Source: Micromonospora sp. WMMD1082
GTDB lineage: Bacteria; Actinomycetota; Actinomycetes; Mycobacteriales; Micromonosporaceae
Assembly: GCF_029626175.1 (NCBI RefSeq)
Contig: NZ_JARUBM010000002.1
Location: 5,845,001-5,909,000, forward strand
DNA length: 64,000 nucleotides
Reading direction: 5' to 3'
The notes below the pieces were generated by a model. The model was not told the origin of the DNA. It was given only the letters and a program-made list of their open reading frames with translations, and did no database searches. Made by a program: the position numbers and the translations under genes. Positions within the stretch are counted from its first letter, which is position 1, and every line of letters starts with the position of its first letter. Positions 17,533 through 26,290 of this stretch are shown here, piece after piece.

Positions 17533-18384
17533 TCAGCTGGTCTGGCCCAAGGTCACGGTGCGGGATCCGGGTGTGAAGTCGCCGAAGGACTGCTGCCAGG
17601 ACTCACCGGGCCAGTAGTACGTCACACGGCCCTGGACGGGCCGGTAGTGGGCTGTGTAGAGCGTTCTCGACCCCTGCTCGTCGACGGATTGGTATAGCGG
17701 CGGCTTCAGCATCGCCGCCACGTCCGCGCCCGCGGCGCGGATGGCGCGCAGCCGCTCCTGCGTCCGCATGGTCCGTTCCTGCTCGTCGGTGACCGGCAGG
17801 TGCTGGTGATTGGCGGCGCAGGCATCCGGCGCCACCGTCGGTGACATATCCGGCCCCACGAACACCGTCACCGCCTTGGTGGGATCGACAAGGGTGAGGT
17901 TCTGGGGGACGGCGACCGGTAGAAATCGCAGCCTACTGACCGCCTCATCGACGGTGTCGCACGTCTCCAGCAGGTAGCGCACGAGGATGAGAATGGCGAA
18001 GCCCCGTCCGTAGGCGGAACGCCCGCCCCAGGTGAGCGAGACCGCGAGACCGGCGTCGTTCATCCCGTCCAGCAAGCCCCACAGCATGTCCTGCATCCCG
18101 ATCACGGGGCGCAGGAAGCAGGAGGAGACGATGGTCCCCTCGCACTGATCGGGACGTAGGTCATAGTTGCGCAGCAGAGTGCCGTTCCTGCCGATCTGGG
18201 TGCACGCCTGGGAGAACGGCCGCAGTGCCGCGTGGGTGAGGAAGACTTCCGCCTCGGGCCGGTCGAGTTGGCCGGCCAGGCGGTCCAGAACCGGGACCAG
18301 TTCCGGCATGTGCGCACGGAACAGCGCCCGAACACGATCCGCGCCCTCCGGAGTCCGGCCCTCCTCGGTCAGCAGGCCCTCCAT
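17533..18384 (-). CDS. C45-family (acyl-CoA:6-APA acyltransferase-like) hydrolase
   Basis: A protein of at least 283 residues related to the C45 peptidase/penicillin acyltransferase group of Ntn-hydrolases. The region SQACTQIGRNGTLLRNYDLR contains the expected nucleophilic Cys followed by the GRN-x-D strand, and NDAGLAVSLTWGGR is the next conserved strand. In this family the Cys becomes N-terminal by self-cleavage. The first ATG (18384) seems too late: in-frame codons upstream to about 18470 read HKTFQAIEVGDGGDGRWAAH, resembling the family N-terminus, yet no ATG, GTG or TTG is available there. An unusual start, a sequence error or a frameshift is possible. Activity on peptides or amides is inferred. 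Confidence 0.65.
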   Translation of the reverse strand: MEGLLTEEGRTPEGADRVRALFRAHMPELVPVLDRLAGQLDRPEAEVFLTHAALRPFSQACTQIGRNGTLLRNYDLRPDQCEGTIVSSCFLRPVIGMQDMLWGLLDGMNDAGLAVSLTWGGRSAYGRGFAILILVRYLLETCDTVDEAVSRLRFLPVAVPQNLTLVDPTKAVTVFVGPDMSPTVAPDACAANHQHLPVTDEQERTMRTQERLRAIRAAGADVAAMLKPPLYQSVDEQGSRTLYTAHYRPVQGRVTYYWPGESWQQSFGDFTPGSRTVTLGQTS

Positions 18385-18479
18385 CTCCTGCCACAGGCCC
18401 CGGGCGTGGGCGGCCCACCGCCCGTCGCCGCCGTCGCCGACCTCGATCGCCTGAAAGGTCTTGTGCTCTTGCCGTACGG

Positions 18480-18779
18480 CTACAGTCGCAACCCATCGAT
18501 CAATGCCAGCATCGCGGGATCCAGGGGTGTTCGCGTGTCTGCAGGACGCGTCACCTCCTCTTCCTGAGGGTCATAGATGGTGAGTTCGTGCCGCTGGGCG
18601 AGTTCGTCGATCAACTGCAACGCCGGTTCGCTGCGTTGGCAGAAGCTCATACACATGCTGACGTGATCAACACCGACGTCCAAGGGGGCCGACATCCACG
18701 GAGAGTCGTGGTCGTAGGGCGGGAAGTCCGGGTACCGGGCGCGGAGCGTTTCGTAGAACCCGACGATGTGGTCGTCCAA
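18480..18779 (-). CDS. Conserved-type small protein of unknown function
   Basis: A 99-residue soluble acidic protein with the pattern FYETLRARYPDFPPYDHDSPW, followed by SMCMSFCQRSEPALQLIDEL and HELTIYDPQEEE. This arrangement is common in short actinobacterial proteins of unknown role. The start used is TTG at 18779; in-frame codons extend further upstream without an ATG, so the N-terminus is uncertain. Its 3' end overlaps the likely coding region of the C45-type gene, suggesting coupled translation. No catalytic motif is visible. Confidence 0.5.
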   Translation of the reverse strand: MDDHIVGFYETLRARYPDFPPYDHDSPWMSAPLDVGVDHVSMCMSFCQRSEPALQLIDELAQRHELTIYDPQEEEVTRPADTRTPLDPAMLALIDGLRL

Positions 18780-18829
18780 CTCGCCCTCGGGGCTGCCGTT
18801 CGCGTGACAGCGGCCAATATGATGGAGGA

Positions 18830-19330
18830 GTGACCGAGTCGGACCTGGGCCCTGCCAAGAAGCCGTGGTTGCCGCCCCGTTGGTTCATCCGGCTGTTCTG
18901 GTCGGCTCATCGGGGCGTGTTCCGGCGTTCCGGCGGCCGGGTCGGATTGTCGCGTCCGCGCGGCAACCGGTACGGAATGCTGTGCCTGACCACTGTCGGG
19001 CGTCGCACCGGCCAGCAGCGCAGCGTGATCCTCGGGTACTTCGAGGACGGCGCGAATCTGGTCTCGCTGGCCATGAACGGGTGGGGGGAGCCCGAGCCGG
19101 CCTGGTGGCTCAATCTGCAGGCGCACCCGGACGCCACCGTTGACCTGGTCGACGGGCCGCGGCCGGTGCGTGGTCATGCGGCGACAGGCGACGAACGGTC
19201 GCGACTGTGGGCCCGCTGGCGTGAGATCGACAAGAACCTGGATGGCTACGCCGCACGGCGGTCGTCCGAAACTGCGGTGGTGGTCTTGGTGCCCCGGCCC
19301 GGCACGTCTGAGGCGTCGCGGGGCACCTGA
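18830..19330 (+). CDS. Deazaflavin (F420)-dependent nitroreductase-family protein
   Basis: A 166-residue protein of the Ddn/DUF385 family, which in actinobacteria binds the deazaflavin F420 and reduces varied substrates. The core LTTVGRRTGQQRSVILGYFEDGANLVSLAMNGW is split here only by normal family variation, and WWLNLQAHPDATVDL is the second diagnostic stretch. It starts at GTG 18830 directly behind GGAGGA. It is divergent from the small gene at 18480-18779. The substrate is unknown. Confidence 0.85.
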   Translation: MTESDLGPAKKPWLPPRWFIRLFWSAHRGVFRRSGGRVGLSRPRGNRYGMLCLTTVGRRTGQQRSVILGYFEDGANLVSLAMNGWGEPEPAWWLNLQAHPDATVDLVDGPRPVRGHAATGDERSRLWARWREIDKNLDGYAARRSSETAVVVLVPRPGTSEASRGT

Positions 19331-19482
19331 TCGACCGGCTTTGCTGGATGGCGGCCTCCACGGCACCGAGCTGTTCGTCGAGTTGCTCGACCGAGCGGTT
19401 CGCTCAGCGGCCTGGAGCTGTGTGAGGCCGCGCGCAAGGCGGGACGCGTGAAGAGTCACCGGGACAACCGCGCCGAGTCCGG

Positions 19483-20355
19483 TCAGCCGTGATCGCGCAG
19501 GTGCACGAGCAGGTGGCGGAGCACCTGCTCGGGTTGTTCACGGTGCGGGAAGTGCCCGGCGTCGTCGATCAGGACGCGACGGTAGGAGTCGAAATACTGG
19601 CCGAGCCCTTCGGAGGTCGCGGGCGGGTCGCACGTGTCGAGAGCTCCATGCAGCATCAGAGTCGGTACGTGCAGAAGCTCGGTGTCGGCCACCCGGGCTC
19701 GCAGATCCTCGTACCGGTGGTCGCGTGGTTCCTCAGGCAGGAAGCGGCTGCGGTAGGCGTTGAGGGTGATCGCAACCCAGTCGCGGTTGCGGAACGACTC
19801 GGCAGCCGCGGCGAACTGCTCTTCGGTGTACCAGCCGCGAGGGCTCCAGGTGTCCCACTGCTCACGGGCGAACCCGATCGGATCGGCAGCGATCGCGGCC
19901 GCGCCGGCATCGAGGTACATCAGCCACTGATACCAGAACAATCGCGCCTGGGCGAACGACGCGGGAATCGTGAACTGGCCACGGGGCTGGTAGCCCAGCG
20001 CCAGCGCCGTGATGCAGCTGAGCCGCTCTGGCGCCACGGCGGCCAGGACGAACGCGGTGCGGGCTCCCCAGTCGTGACCCACGACAGCGAACCGACCCAG
20101 CCCGAGCCCGTCGGCGAGATCGAGCACGTCGTGGGCTAGCGCCACGGCGCTGCCGTCGCGGACCGTCGAATCGTCGCGGAAACGAGTGTCACCACTACCG
20201 CGCAGACTGGGAATGATGACGCGATACCCCTCACGGGTCAGTCCGTCACTGATGGCGTTCCACCCACACGCCGCGTCGGGCCACCCATGGACAAGCAGCA
20301 CCGGCGGCCCCGACCCCTGGTCGGAGTAGTCGATCTCGAGCACCGCAGACGTCAT
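19483..20355 (-). CDS. Alpha/beta hydrolase, epoxide-hydrolase-like
   Basis: A 290-residue alpha/beta hydrolase. The oxyanion motif HGWPD and the nucleophile elbow VVGHDWGA, with Asp as the nucleophile, place it in the epoxide hydrolase/haloalkane dehalogenase branch rather than among serine esterases. The catalytic His is in DAGHFPHREQP near the C-terminus, and the lid region lies between about residues 130 and 215. Start ATG 20355 is chosen; the frame is open further upstream, but that part is not like the family. It stands alone. The natural substrate is unknown. Confidence 0.8.
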   Translation of the reverse strand: MTSAVLEIDYSDQGSGPPVLLVHGWPDAACGWNAISDGLTREGYRVIIPSLRGSGDTRFRDDSTVRDGSAVALAHDVLDLADGLGLGRFAVVGHDWGARTAFVLAAVAPERLSCITALALGYQPRGQFTIPASFAQARLFWYQWLMYLDAGAAAIAADPIGFAREQWDTWSPRGWYTEEQFAAAAESFRNRDWVAITLNAYRSRFLPEEPRDHRYEDLRARVADTELLHVPTLMLHGALDTCDPPATSEGLGQYFDSYRRVLIDDAGHFPHREQPEQVLRHLLVHLRDHG

Positions 20356-20561
20356 CGTCACCACTGCCCCGACGCTACCGCCACGCGGCGCGGCACGACG
20401 AAGGGGGCCCGTACCAAGATCCTGGTACAGACCCGGGCAGCGCGGGTGGTCCGACACTCGTGGCCCTTCCGCCGGGCAGTTCCGTCAGGAGGGCGGCAAC
20501 GTGGCGGGCGGTCGCCCGACGGAGCGAGCGGTGCGCGTCGTCTGGGCGGCGACCCTCGACG

Positions 20562-21398
20562 TCATCTGCCCGCCTTGACCGGCTCGACGGGGGCGGCGCG
20601 GGCGTCCTGGAACACGCTGGGCACGCTGCCGAGCAGGGCCCAGTCCTGGCTGATGTCGGACGCGGTCCGGAGCAGGCGTGGCAGGTGCTCCTCGGTGAGG
20701 GTGCGTACCGACGTCTCGGCGGCGTGGACGGTGACGTTGATGGCGGCCACCACCCGGCCCTGGCCGTCCCGCACGCCGGTGGCCACGGACCGGATGCCCG
20801 GGGCGAGGTCCTCGTCGGCGAGGGCCCAGCCCCGGGCCCGCACCTCGCGCAGCGACGCGTCGAGGGAGGCCCGGTCCGGTTGCCGGCGGGGGGTGATGCC
20901 GGAGCGGCCGGGCAGGGCGAGGACCCGGTCGAGGTCGTCGTCGGGCAGCGCGGCGAGCAGCACCTTGCCCATCGAGGTGGCCGGGGCGGGAAAGCGGGTG
21001 CCGATGGTCACCGCCAGGGTGATGATCTTCGGTACGGCGACCCGGGTGACGTAGACGATGTCGCTGCCGTCGAGCTGGGCCATGGATGTCGACTCGTTGG
21101 TCTGCGCGACGAGCTGCTGCATGTGCGGGCGGGCGACCTCCCACACGCCCAGCGCGTTGATGTACGTCATGCCGAGTTCGAGCACCCGGGGGGTGAGGGT
21201 GAAGCCGCGTTCGGCGGAGCGTACGTAGCCGAGGTCGTCGAGGGTGAGCAGGATCCGGCGGACGGTCGGCCGGGCCAGCCCGGTCGCACCGGCGATCTCG
21301 CTGAGCGTCATCACCGGTCGACCGGGCTGGAAGCAGCGCAGGACGTCGAGGCCACGGGCCAGGGCTTCGATGAAGTCGGGTCGGGCGTCGCGTGCCAT
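20562..21398 (-). CDS. IclR-family transcriptional regulator
   Basis: A 278-residue regulator. The N-terminal winged helix contains MTLSEIAGATGLARPTVRRI, and the IclR effector domain follows (about residues 95-250) with FPAPATSMGKVLLA and GIRSVATGVRD. The opening PDFIEALARGLDVLRCF resembles the PcaR/PobR/PcaU subgroup that controls aromatic acid catabolism. The ATG at 21398 follows GGAAGG; an in-frame GTG at 21422 is possible. It lies downstream of, and probably in one operon with, the amidohydrolase gene, and is divergent from an extradiol-dioxygenase operon that it likely controls through the repeated CGGACA palindromes. Confidence 0.85.
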   Translation of the reverse strand: MARDARPDFIEALARGLDVLRCFQPGRPVMTLSEIAGATGLARPTVRRILLTLDDLGYVRSAERGFTLTPRVLELGMTYINALGVWEVARPHMQQLVAQTNESTSMAQLDGSDIVYVTRVAVPKIITLAVTIGTRFPAPATSMGKVLLAALPDDDLDRVLALPGRSGITPRRQPDRASLDASLREVRARGWALADEDLAPGIRSVATGVRDGQGRVVAAINVTVHAAETSVRTLTEEHLPRLLRTASDISQDWALLGSVPSVFQDARAAPVEPVKAGR

Positions 21399-21429
21399 TG
21401 CTGCCTGCCTTCCGAGGGTCACGTGCCGG

Positions 21430-22887
21430 TCAATGCTTCCACTGGGCCGAGCCGGCGTCCCACTCGGTGTAGGTGTAGGGATTGTCCTGGATCTTCGTTT
21501 CGGGAATGTCGGGGTTCATGCCCTTGGCCCACGCGTCCGCGCCCATCTCGGCGATCAGGTAGTCGATGGTCTGCTCGACGTGGCGCCGGGCCTTGGCCAG
21601 GTCGATCCCGACGAGCTGGTGGTCGTGCTTGACCAGCCGGCCGTTGACCACGACGCTGTGCACGTCGCCGCGCTGGGCCTGGAACGCGACGTGGCCGTAC
21701 GGGTTGAGGATCGGGAACATCACCGGCGACGCGTCGTTCTTGATCAGCACGAGGTCGGCCTTCTTGCCCGCCTCCAGGCTGCCCACGACATCGTCCAGGC
21801 CGAGGGCGCGGCTGCCGCCCCGGGTGGCCCAGTCGACGACCTGCTCGGCGCGCAGCCGGCAGTGGGTGATGGTGTCGGCGCGGTTGTGCGCCTCCAGGTG
21901 CTCGCGGGAGCGGTCCGCGCCGAGCGTGGTCCGCATCGCGGAGAAGAGGTCGCCGCTCCACCAGACGCTGGTGTCCATCGACAGCGACACCGGAATGTCG
22001 TGGTGGCACAGTGCCCAGGTGGGCGGGTAGCCCTGGCCCGCGCTCTGCTCGCTCTCCGTGGAGACCGAGACCGAGCCGCCGGTGGCGGCGATGCGGTGGT
22101 ACGAGTCGTTGGTGAGGGTGGCGGCGTGCACGTACACGCTGGACGGGGTCATGAAGCCGTTCTCGTGCATCAGCCGGATGCCGTCGTCGTTGGTGGCCCC
22201 CCACACCCCGGCGTGGGTGGTGACCGGGAGGTCGAGTTCCCGGGCCACCTCGAACGCGGCCCGCTCGGGGAAGGTCGGGTCGCCGGTCACGTCGAAGGCC
22301 AGCTGCAGGCCGAGCATGTCGTCGCGGCTGTGGAAGCGGCGGGTGACGAAGTCGCGGAACTGCGGGCTGGTGGACCACTCCCACGGCCCCTGCTGGATGT
22401 TGCCGTACGCGAGGACGAAGCGGCCGGGCACCTCGTGCAGTGCGTCGACGGCGGCGTCGGCATGGTCGGTGCTCTGTAGCCCGTGCGACCAGTCGACGGT
22501 GGTGGTGACACCGGCGTCGATCGCCTCGATGGCGGCGAGCAGGTTGCCGGCGTAGATGTCCTCGGGGCGGAACAGCTTGCCGGACTCCAGGTAGTACCAG
22601 ACGAAGTACTGGGTCAGGGTCCAGTCGGCACCGTAGCCGCGCATGGCGGTCTGCCACATGTGCCGGTGGGTGTCGATCATGCCGGGCATGAGGATGCCGC
22701 CGGACGCGTCGATCTCGATCGCGCCGTCGGGGGCGGCCAGCCCGACGCCGATCTCGGCGATGCGCTCGCCGACGACCAGGACGTCCGCGCCGGGCAGGAC
22801 GCGGTGGGTGTCGTCCATGGTCAGGACGAGGCCGTTGCGGAACAGGAGGGGACGGTCGGGATTCGGGCCTGATACGGGTGCGCTCAT
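21430..22887 (-). CDS. Amidohydrolase-family deaminase/hydrolase (TRZ/ATZ-like)
   Basis: A 485-residue metal-dependent hydrolase of the amidohydrolase superfamily, closest in style to the chlorohydrolase/8-oxoguanine deaminase group. Metal ligands are visible: HxH in PGMIDTHRHMW, His in VTTHAGVW, His in VYVHAATL, and the catalytic Asp in SLSMDTSVWW. The C-terminal KKADLVLIKND belongs to the small beta domain. ATG 22887 is chosen. It is divergent from the CoA transferase operon and followed by the IclR gene, so it probably performs the first, deaminating or dechlorinating, step on a ring compound that then enters the dioxygenase route. Confidence 0.75.
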   Translation of the reverse strand: MSAPVSGPNPDRPLLFRNGLVLTMDDTHRVLPGADVLVVGERIAEIGVGLAAPDGAIEIDASGGILMPGMIDTHRHMWQTAMRGYGADWTLTQYFVWYYLESGKLFRPEDIYAGNLLAAIEAIDAGVTTTVDWSHGLQSTDHADAAVDALHEVPGRFVLAYGNIQQGPWEWSTSPQFRDFVTRRFHSRDDMLGLQLAFDVTGDPTFPERAAFEVARELDLPVTTHAGVWGATNDDGIRLMHENGFMTPSSVYVHAATLTNDSYHRIAATGGSVSVSTESEQSAGQGYPPTWALCHHDIPVSLSMDTSVWWSGDLFSAMRTTLGADRSREHLEAHNRADTITHCRLRAEQVVDWATRGGSRALGLDDVVGSLEAGKKADLVLIKNDASPVMFPILNPYGHVAFQAQRGDVHSVVVNGRLVKHDHQLVGIDLAKARRHVEQTIDYLIAEMGADAWAKGMNPDIPETKIQDNPYTYTEWDAGSAQWKH

Positions 22888-22927
22888 GGCGGTCAACTCC
22901 CAGAGGTGGTCGGTGCGGCCCACTCTG

Positions 22928-23054
22928 CGGACATCCGTCCGTAATGCGGGCGGACCTGCGATGGGCGCCAGTGTGGGCGTCGTTTCGGGGAGGTGTCAAC
23001 GGTTGACAGTCCGCATTTCGGCTTCGATACTCGGCAGTCACGGACATGTGTCCG
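22928..23054. promoter_or_regulatory. Two related palindromes in the divergent promoter region
   Basis: CGGACATCCGTCCG (22928-22941) and CGGACATGTGTCCG (23041-23054) share the form CGGACA-N2-(C/T)GTCCG; the second is a perfect inverted repeat. They lie 113 bp apart, close to the amidohydrolase and CoA transferase starts respectively. They are candidate sites for the adjacent IclR regulator. Confidence 0.45.
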
Positions 23055-23073
23055 CCTAGCGGTCGGGAGTGGG

Positions 23074-24270
23074 ATGTCGATGGCACCGGAGCACGGACGT
23101 GAACAGGACCCGACCCCGGCGGGTGGTCCCCTGCGGGGCCTGCTGGTCGCGGACTTCTCGCGGATCCTGGCCGGGCCGTACGCCACCATGCTGCTGGCCG
23201 ACATGGGCGCCGAGGTGGTCAAGGTGGAGAGTCCCGGCGGCGACGACACCCGCACCTGGATGCCCCCGGTGCGCGACGGTGTCTCCACCTACTACCTGGG
23301 GATCAACCGCAACAAGCGCTCGATCGCTCTGGACCTGCGCGACCCCGACGACCTGGCCACGGCCCGCGACCTCGCCGGCCGGGCCGACGTGCTGATCGAG
23401 AACTTCAAGCCCGGCGGGCTGCGCCGCTTCGGCCTCGACTACGACACCGTCGCCGAGGCGAACCCCAAGGTCGTCTACGCCTCCATCAGCGGCTTCGGCA
23501 CCGGCCCCGGGGCCGCCCTGCCCGGCTACGACCTGATGGTGCAGGCCGTCTCCGGCCTGATGAGCCTCACCGGCGACGCCGACGGGTCGCCGTACCGGGC
23601 CGGCATCTCCGTCTTCGACGTGATGACCGGCATGCACGCGACCATCGGCATCCTCGCCGCCCTGCATCACCGGGGCGCGGGCGGGCGCGGCCAGCACGTC
23701 GAGGTCAACCTGCTCTCCTCGGCACTGTCCGGCCTGGTCAACCACTCCAGCGCGTACGTCGCCGGGGGCACGGTGCCCTACCGGATGGGCAACGCGCACC
23801 CGAGCCTGTTCCCGTACGAGCCGCTGCCCACCGCCGACGGTGAACTGGTCGTCATCGCCGGCAACGACGGCCAGTTCGCCAAGCTGTGCGAGGTGCTCGG
23901 CGTACCGGAGCTGGTGGACGACCCCCGCTTCGGGCGCAACCAGGACCGCACCGCCAACCGGGAGGACCTGCGACCACTGCTGCTGGAGCGGCTGCGTACC
24001 CGGGGCAAGGACGAGTGGTTCCGCGACCTGATCGCGGCGGGCGTGCCCTGCGCACCGATCAACACCATCGACGGCGGTGTGGCGCTGGCCGAGGAACTCG
24101 GCCTCGACCCGGTCGTCGAGGTCGGCGACGGTGACCGGGCGGTGCCCGGCGTCCGGCACCCGATCACCTTCTCGGACACCCCGGCCCGCTACGACCTGCC
24201 ACCGCCCGGCCTCGACGAACACGGCGTCGAGATCCGCAAGTGGCTCACCGAGAGGCGGGAGACGCCGTGA
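23074..24270 (+). CDS. CaiB/BaiF-type (class III) CoA transferase
   Basis: A 398-residue class III CoA transferase, full length. The N-terminal Rossmann region reads LRGLLVADFSRILAGPYATM, followed by ADMGAEVVKVE. The catalytic Asp is expected in LPGYDLMVQAVSGLMSLTG, and the second subdomain carries GAGGRGQHVEVNLL. These enzymes move CoA between organic acids, often without free CoA release. It is the first gene of a five-gene operon; its stop overlaps the GTG of the next gene. Beside an extradiol dioxygenase and a citryl-CoA-lyase-like protein, it likely activates a polycarboxylic ring-cleavage product. Confidence 0.85.
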   Translation: MSMAPEHGREQDPTPAGGPLRGLLVADFSRILAGPYATMLLADMGAEVVKVESPGGDDTRTWMPPVRDGVSTYYLGINRNKRSIALDLRDPDDLATARDLAGRADVLIENFKPGGLRRFGLDYDTVAEANPKVVYASISGFGTGPGAALPGYDLMVQAVSGLMSLTGDADGSPYRAGISVFDVMTGMHATIGILAALHHRGAGGRGQHVEVNLLSSALSGLVNHSSAYVAGGTVPYRMGNAHPSLFPYEPLPTADGELVVIAGNDGQFAKLCEVLGVPELVDDPRFGRNQDRTANREDLRPLLLERLRTRGKDEWFRDLIAAGVPCAPINTIDGGVALAEELGLDPVVEVGDGDRAVPGVRHPITFSDTPARYDLPPPGLDEHGVEIRKWLTERRETP

Positions 24271-25055
24271 CCACCTTCCCGACGTCGATCGGCACCTCCG
24301 ACGCCAGCAGCATCCGCCTGCTCGGCCAGGACCTCGCCGCCGACCTGATGGGCCAGGTCGGCTTCGGTGAGCTGGCGTTCTGGCTGGTCGCCCAGCGCCG
24401 TCCCACCCCGTCCGAGGTCCGCGTCTTCGAGGCGGTCCTGGTCGCGCTGGCCGACCACGGCTTCACCCCGACGGCCATCGCCGCGCGGCTGACCTACCTC
24501 AGCGCGCCGGAGTCGCTCCAGGGCGCCCTCGCGGCCGGGCTGCTCGGCGGCGGCTCCCGCTTCCTCGGGGTCACCGAGGACTGCGGCCGGTTCCTCGCCG
24601 ACACCCTCGCCGCCGTGGACGGGCCGCCGCCCACCGAGGACGCCGGCTTCGACGACCTCGCCCGCGCCGCCGTCACGGCCGCGCGCGCCGCCCGTCGCCT
24701 GGTGCCCGGCCTGGGCCACCCCGTGCACAAGACCGAGGACCCGCGTACGCCGGTGCTCATCCGCATCGCCGAGGAGGAGAAGCTGCGCGGGCCGCACCTG
24801 CGGCTGTTCGAGGCGATCGGCCGGGTCCACCCGGAGGTGCTGGGGCGTACCCTGCCGCTCAACGGCGCCGGGGTCTGCGGCGCCGCGCTGGCCGACCTGG
24901 GCCTGCCGGTCGACCTGTTGCGCGGCTTCGCGCTGCTGGCCCGCGCCGCCGGCCTGCTCGGGCACCTCGCCGAGGAACGCCGCACCCCGATCGGCATGGA
25001 CGTCTACACCACCGTCGACCGCAACGCCACCTACGTCACCCCCGACCCGTCCTGA
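24267..25055 (+). CDS. Citryl-CoA lyase-like protein (citrate synthase fold)
   Basis: A 262-residue protein of the citrate synthase superfamily, much shorter than true citrate synthase (about 370-430), as in citryl-CoA lyase-type members. Active-site equivalents are visible in LVPGLGHPVHKTEDPR (the His pair) and in RRTPIGMDVYTTVDRNATYV near the end. The family cleaves or forms citryl-CoA-type thioesters. GTG 24267 overlaps the stop of the CoA transferase gene. Together the two enzymes could form a CoA thioester and split it, a chemistry not part of the standard protocatechuate 4,5-route. Confidence 0.8.
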   Translation: MTTFPTSIGTSDASSIRLLGQDLAADLMGQVGFGELAFWLVAQRRPTPSEVRVFEAVLVALADHGFTPTAIAARLTYLSAPESLQGALAAGLLGGGSRFLGVTEDCGRFLADTLAAVDGPPPTEDAGFDDLARAAVTAARAARRLVPGLGHPVHKTEDPRTPVLIRIAEEEKLRGPHLRLFEAIGRVHPEVLGRTLPLNGAGVCGAALADLGLPVDLLRGFALLARAAGLLGHLAEERRTPIGMDVYTTVDRNATYVTPDPS

Positions 25056-25067
25056 GAGGAGCCGTCC

Positions 25068-25934
25068 ATGGCCACACTGGCCGCGGTCATCGCCTCGACC
25101 CACCACCCCTTCTACTACCGGGCCAGCACCGCTCAGGGCGAGGACCGGCCACCCTTCGCCGACGAGTGGGTACGCAAGATCACCGCGTTCCGGGAGACGC
25201 TGACCCGGGCCCGGCCGGACGTGCTGGTGATGGTCGGCTCCGACCACTTCCACCAGCTGTGGCTGGACAACATGCCGCAGTTCCTCATCGGCAAGGCGCC
25301 GTTCTACGACGCCAACTGGTACAACGAGGAACGCGAGTTCGGCCTGCCCCGGATGCTGCTGCGCGGCCAGGAGGACCTGTCGGCGTACCTGCTGCGCGAG
25401 GGGCTCGACGCCGGCTTCGACCTCGCCTACAGCAACGAGCTGCGCATCGACCACAGCATCACCTGCCCGATCATCACCCTGCGGCCCGAGGCCGACCTGC
25501 CGATCGTGCCGGTCTACACCAACATCTTCGCCCCGCCGCTGCCGCAGCCGAAGCGCTTCGTGCAGCTCGGCAAGACCATCCGCGAACTGGTCGAGTCCTG
25601 GCCCGGCGACCAGCGGGTCGCGGTCGTCGGCACCGGGCACCTGTCGCTGGAACTGGGCGGGCCGCGGCAGTTCGGCGAGCACGGCCCCGACCCCGAGTTC
25701 GACCGCCGGGCGGTCGAGTGGATCGCCGGCGGCGACCTGGAGGGCTGCCTGTCCGAGGTGACGCTGGACAGCCTGCACGCACCCGGCAACGCCACCCACG
25801 GCTTCATGGACTTCATGCTGATGATGGGCGTCGCAGGCGAGGGCGCGAAGGCCGACTACGTCGACACGCTCGACCTGTTCCACACCATGGAGGCGTACTT
25901 CACCTGGTATCCGAACGGAGCGCCGGCGGCATGA
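25068..25934 (+). CDS. Extradiol ring-cleavage dioxygenase, catalytic subunit (LigB-like)
   Basis: A 288-residue class III extradiol dioxygenase subunit of the LigB superfamily. Candidate iron and acid/base residues are visible in IASTHHPFYY (early His pair), VGSDHFHQLW and VGTGHLSLELGG. The family uses Fe(II) and O2 to open catechol- or protocatechuate-type rings beside the hydroxyls. Its stop overlaps the ATG of a LigA-like gene, making an alpha/beta enzyme as in protocatechuate 4,5-dioxygenase. The exact ring substrate cannot be read from sequence; the upstream amidohydrolase hints at a compound derived from an amino- or chloro-substituted ring. Confidence 0.85.
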   Translation: MATLAAVIASTHHPFYYRASTAQGEDRPPFADEWVRKITAFRETLTRARPDVLVMVGSDHFHQLWLDNMPQFLIGKAPFYDANWYNEEREFGLPRMLLRGQEDLSAYLLREGLDAGFDLAYSNELRIDHSITCPIITLRPEADLPIVPVYTNIFAPPLPQPKRFVQLGKTIRELVESWPGDQRVAVVGTGHLSLELGGPRQFGEHGPDPEFDRRAVEWIAGGDLEGCLSEVTLDSLHAPGNATHGFMDFMLMMGVAGEGAKADYVDTLDLFHTMEAYFTWYPNGAPAA

Positions 25935-26290
25935 GCAAGTACCTGCTGAACAAGTTCCTCTACACCGTCGACCGCGATCCCGAGCTGGTGGAGCGCTACC
26001 GCGACGACCCGCGCGGCACGGTCACCTGGTGGGAGGCCGAACGGGCCAACCAGATCCTCAACTGCTACATCCCCGAGGCCAGCACCTGGCTGCGGTTCAC
26101 CGACACCGAGCGGGAGGCCCTGGCCACCCACGACTACGTCACCCTCTTCGAGCTGGGCGCCCACCCGTTCCTCACCCTGACGCTGTTCATCGCCATGTTC
26201 GAACGCGACCACGGGCCGCTCGGCTTCCAGGAGGAGTACGCCCGCCGGCTGGCGCACTTCTCCCTGCCGTACCCGGACATCGCCACCTGA
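25931..26290 (+). CDS. Extradiol dioxygenase small subunit (LigA-like)
   Basis: A 119-residue all-helical protein matching the LigA alpha subunit: it begins SKYLLNKFLYTVDRDPELVE and continues with an AL-x-x-HDYVTLFELGAHPFL stretch. In LigAB enzymes this subunit caps the active site of the catalytic subunit. It overlaps the LigB gene (ATGA) and the next gene (TGATG), so expression should be tightly balanced. Confidence 0.85.
   Translation: MSKYLLNKFLYTVDRDPELVERYRDDPRGTVTWWEAERANQILNCYIPEASTWLRFTDTEREALATHDYVTLFELGAHPFLTLTLFIAMFERDHGPLGFQEEYARRLAHFSLPYPDIAT

Noticed and set aside
17374..17697. 107-codon frame after the carboxypeptidase gene
   Set aside because: Weak codon bias, no ribosome site, and it overlaps the C45-type gene on the other strand.
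19140..19451. 103-codon frame after the deazaflavin reductase gene
   Set aside because: Shadow of the reductase gene in its first half, and the remainder is not protein-like.
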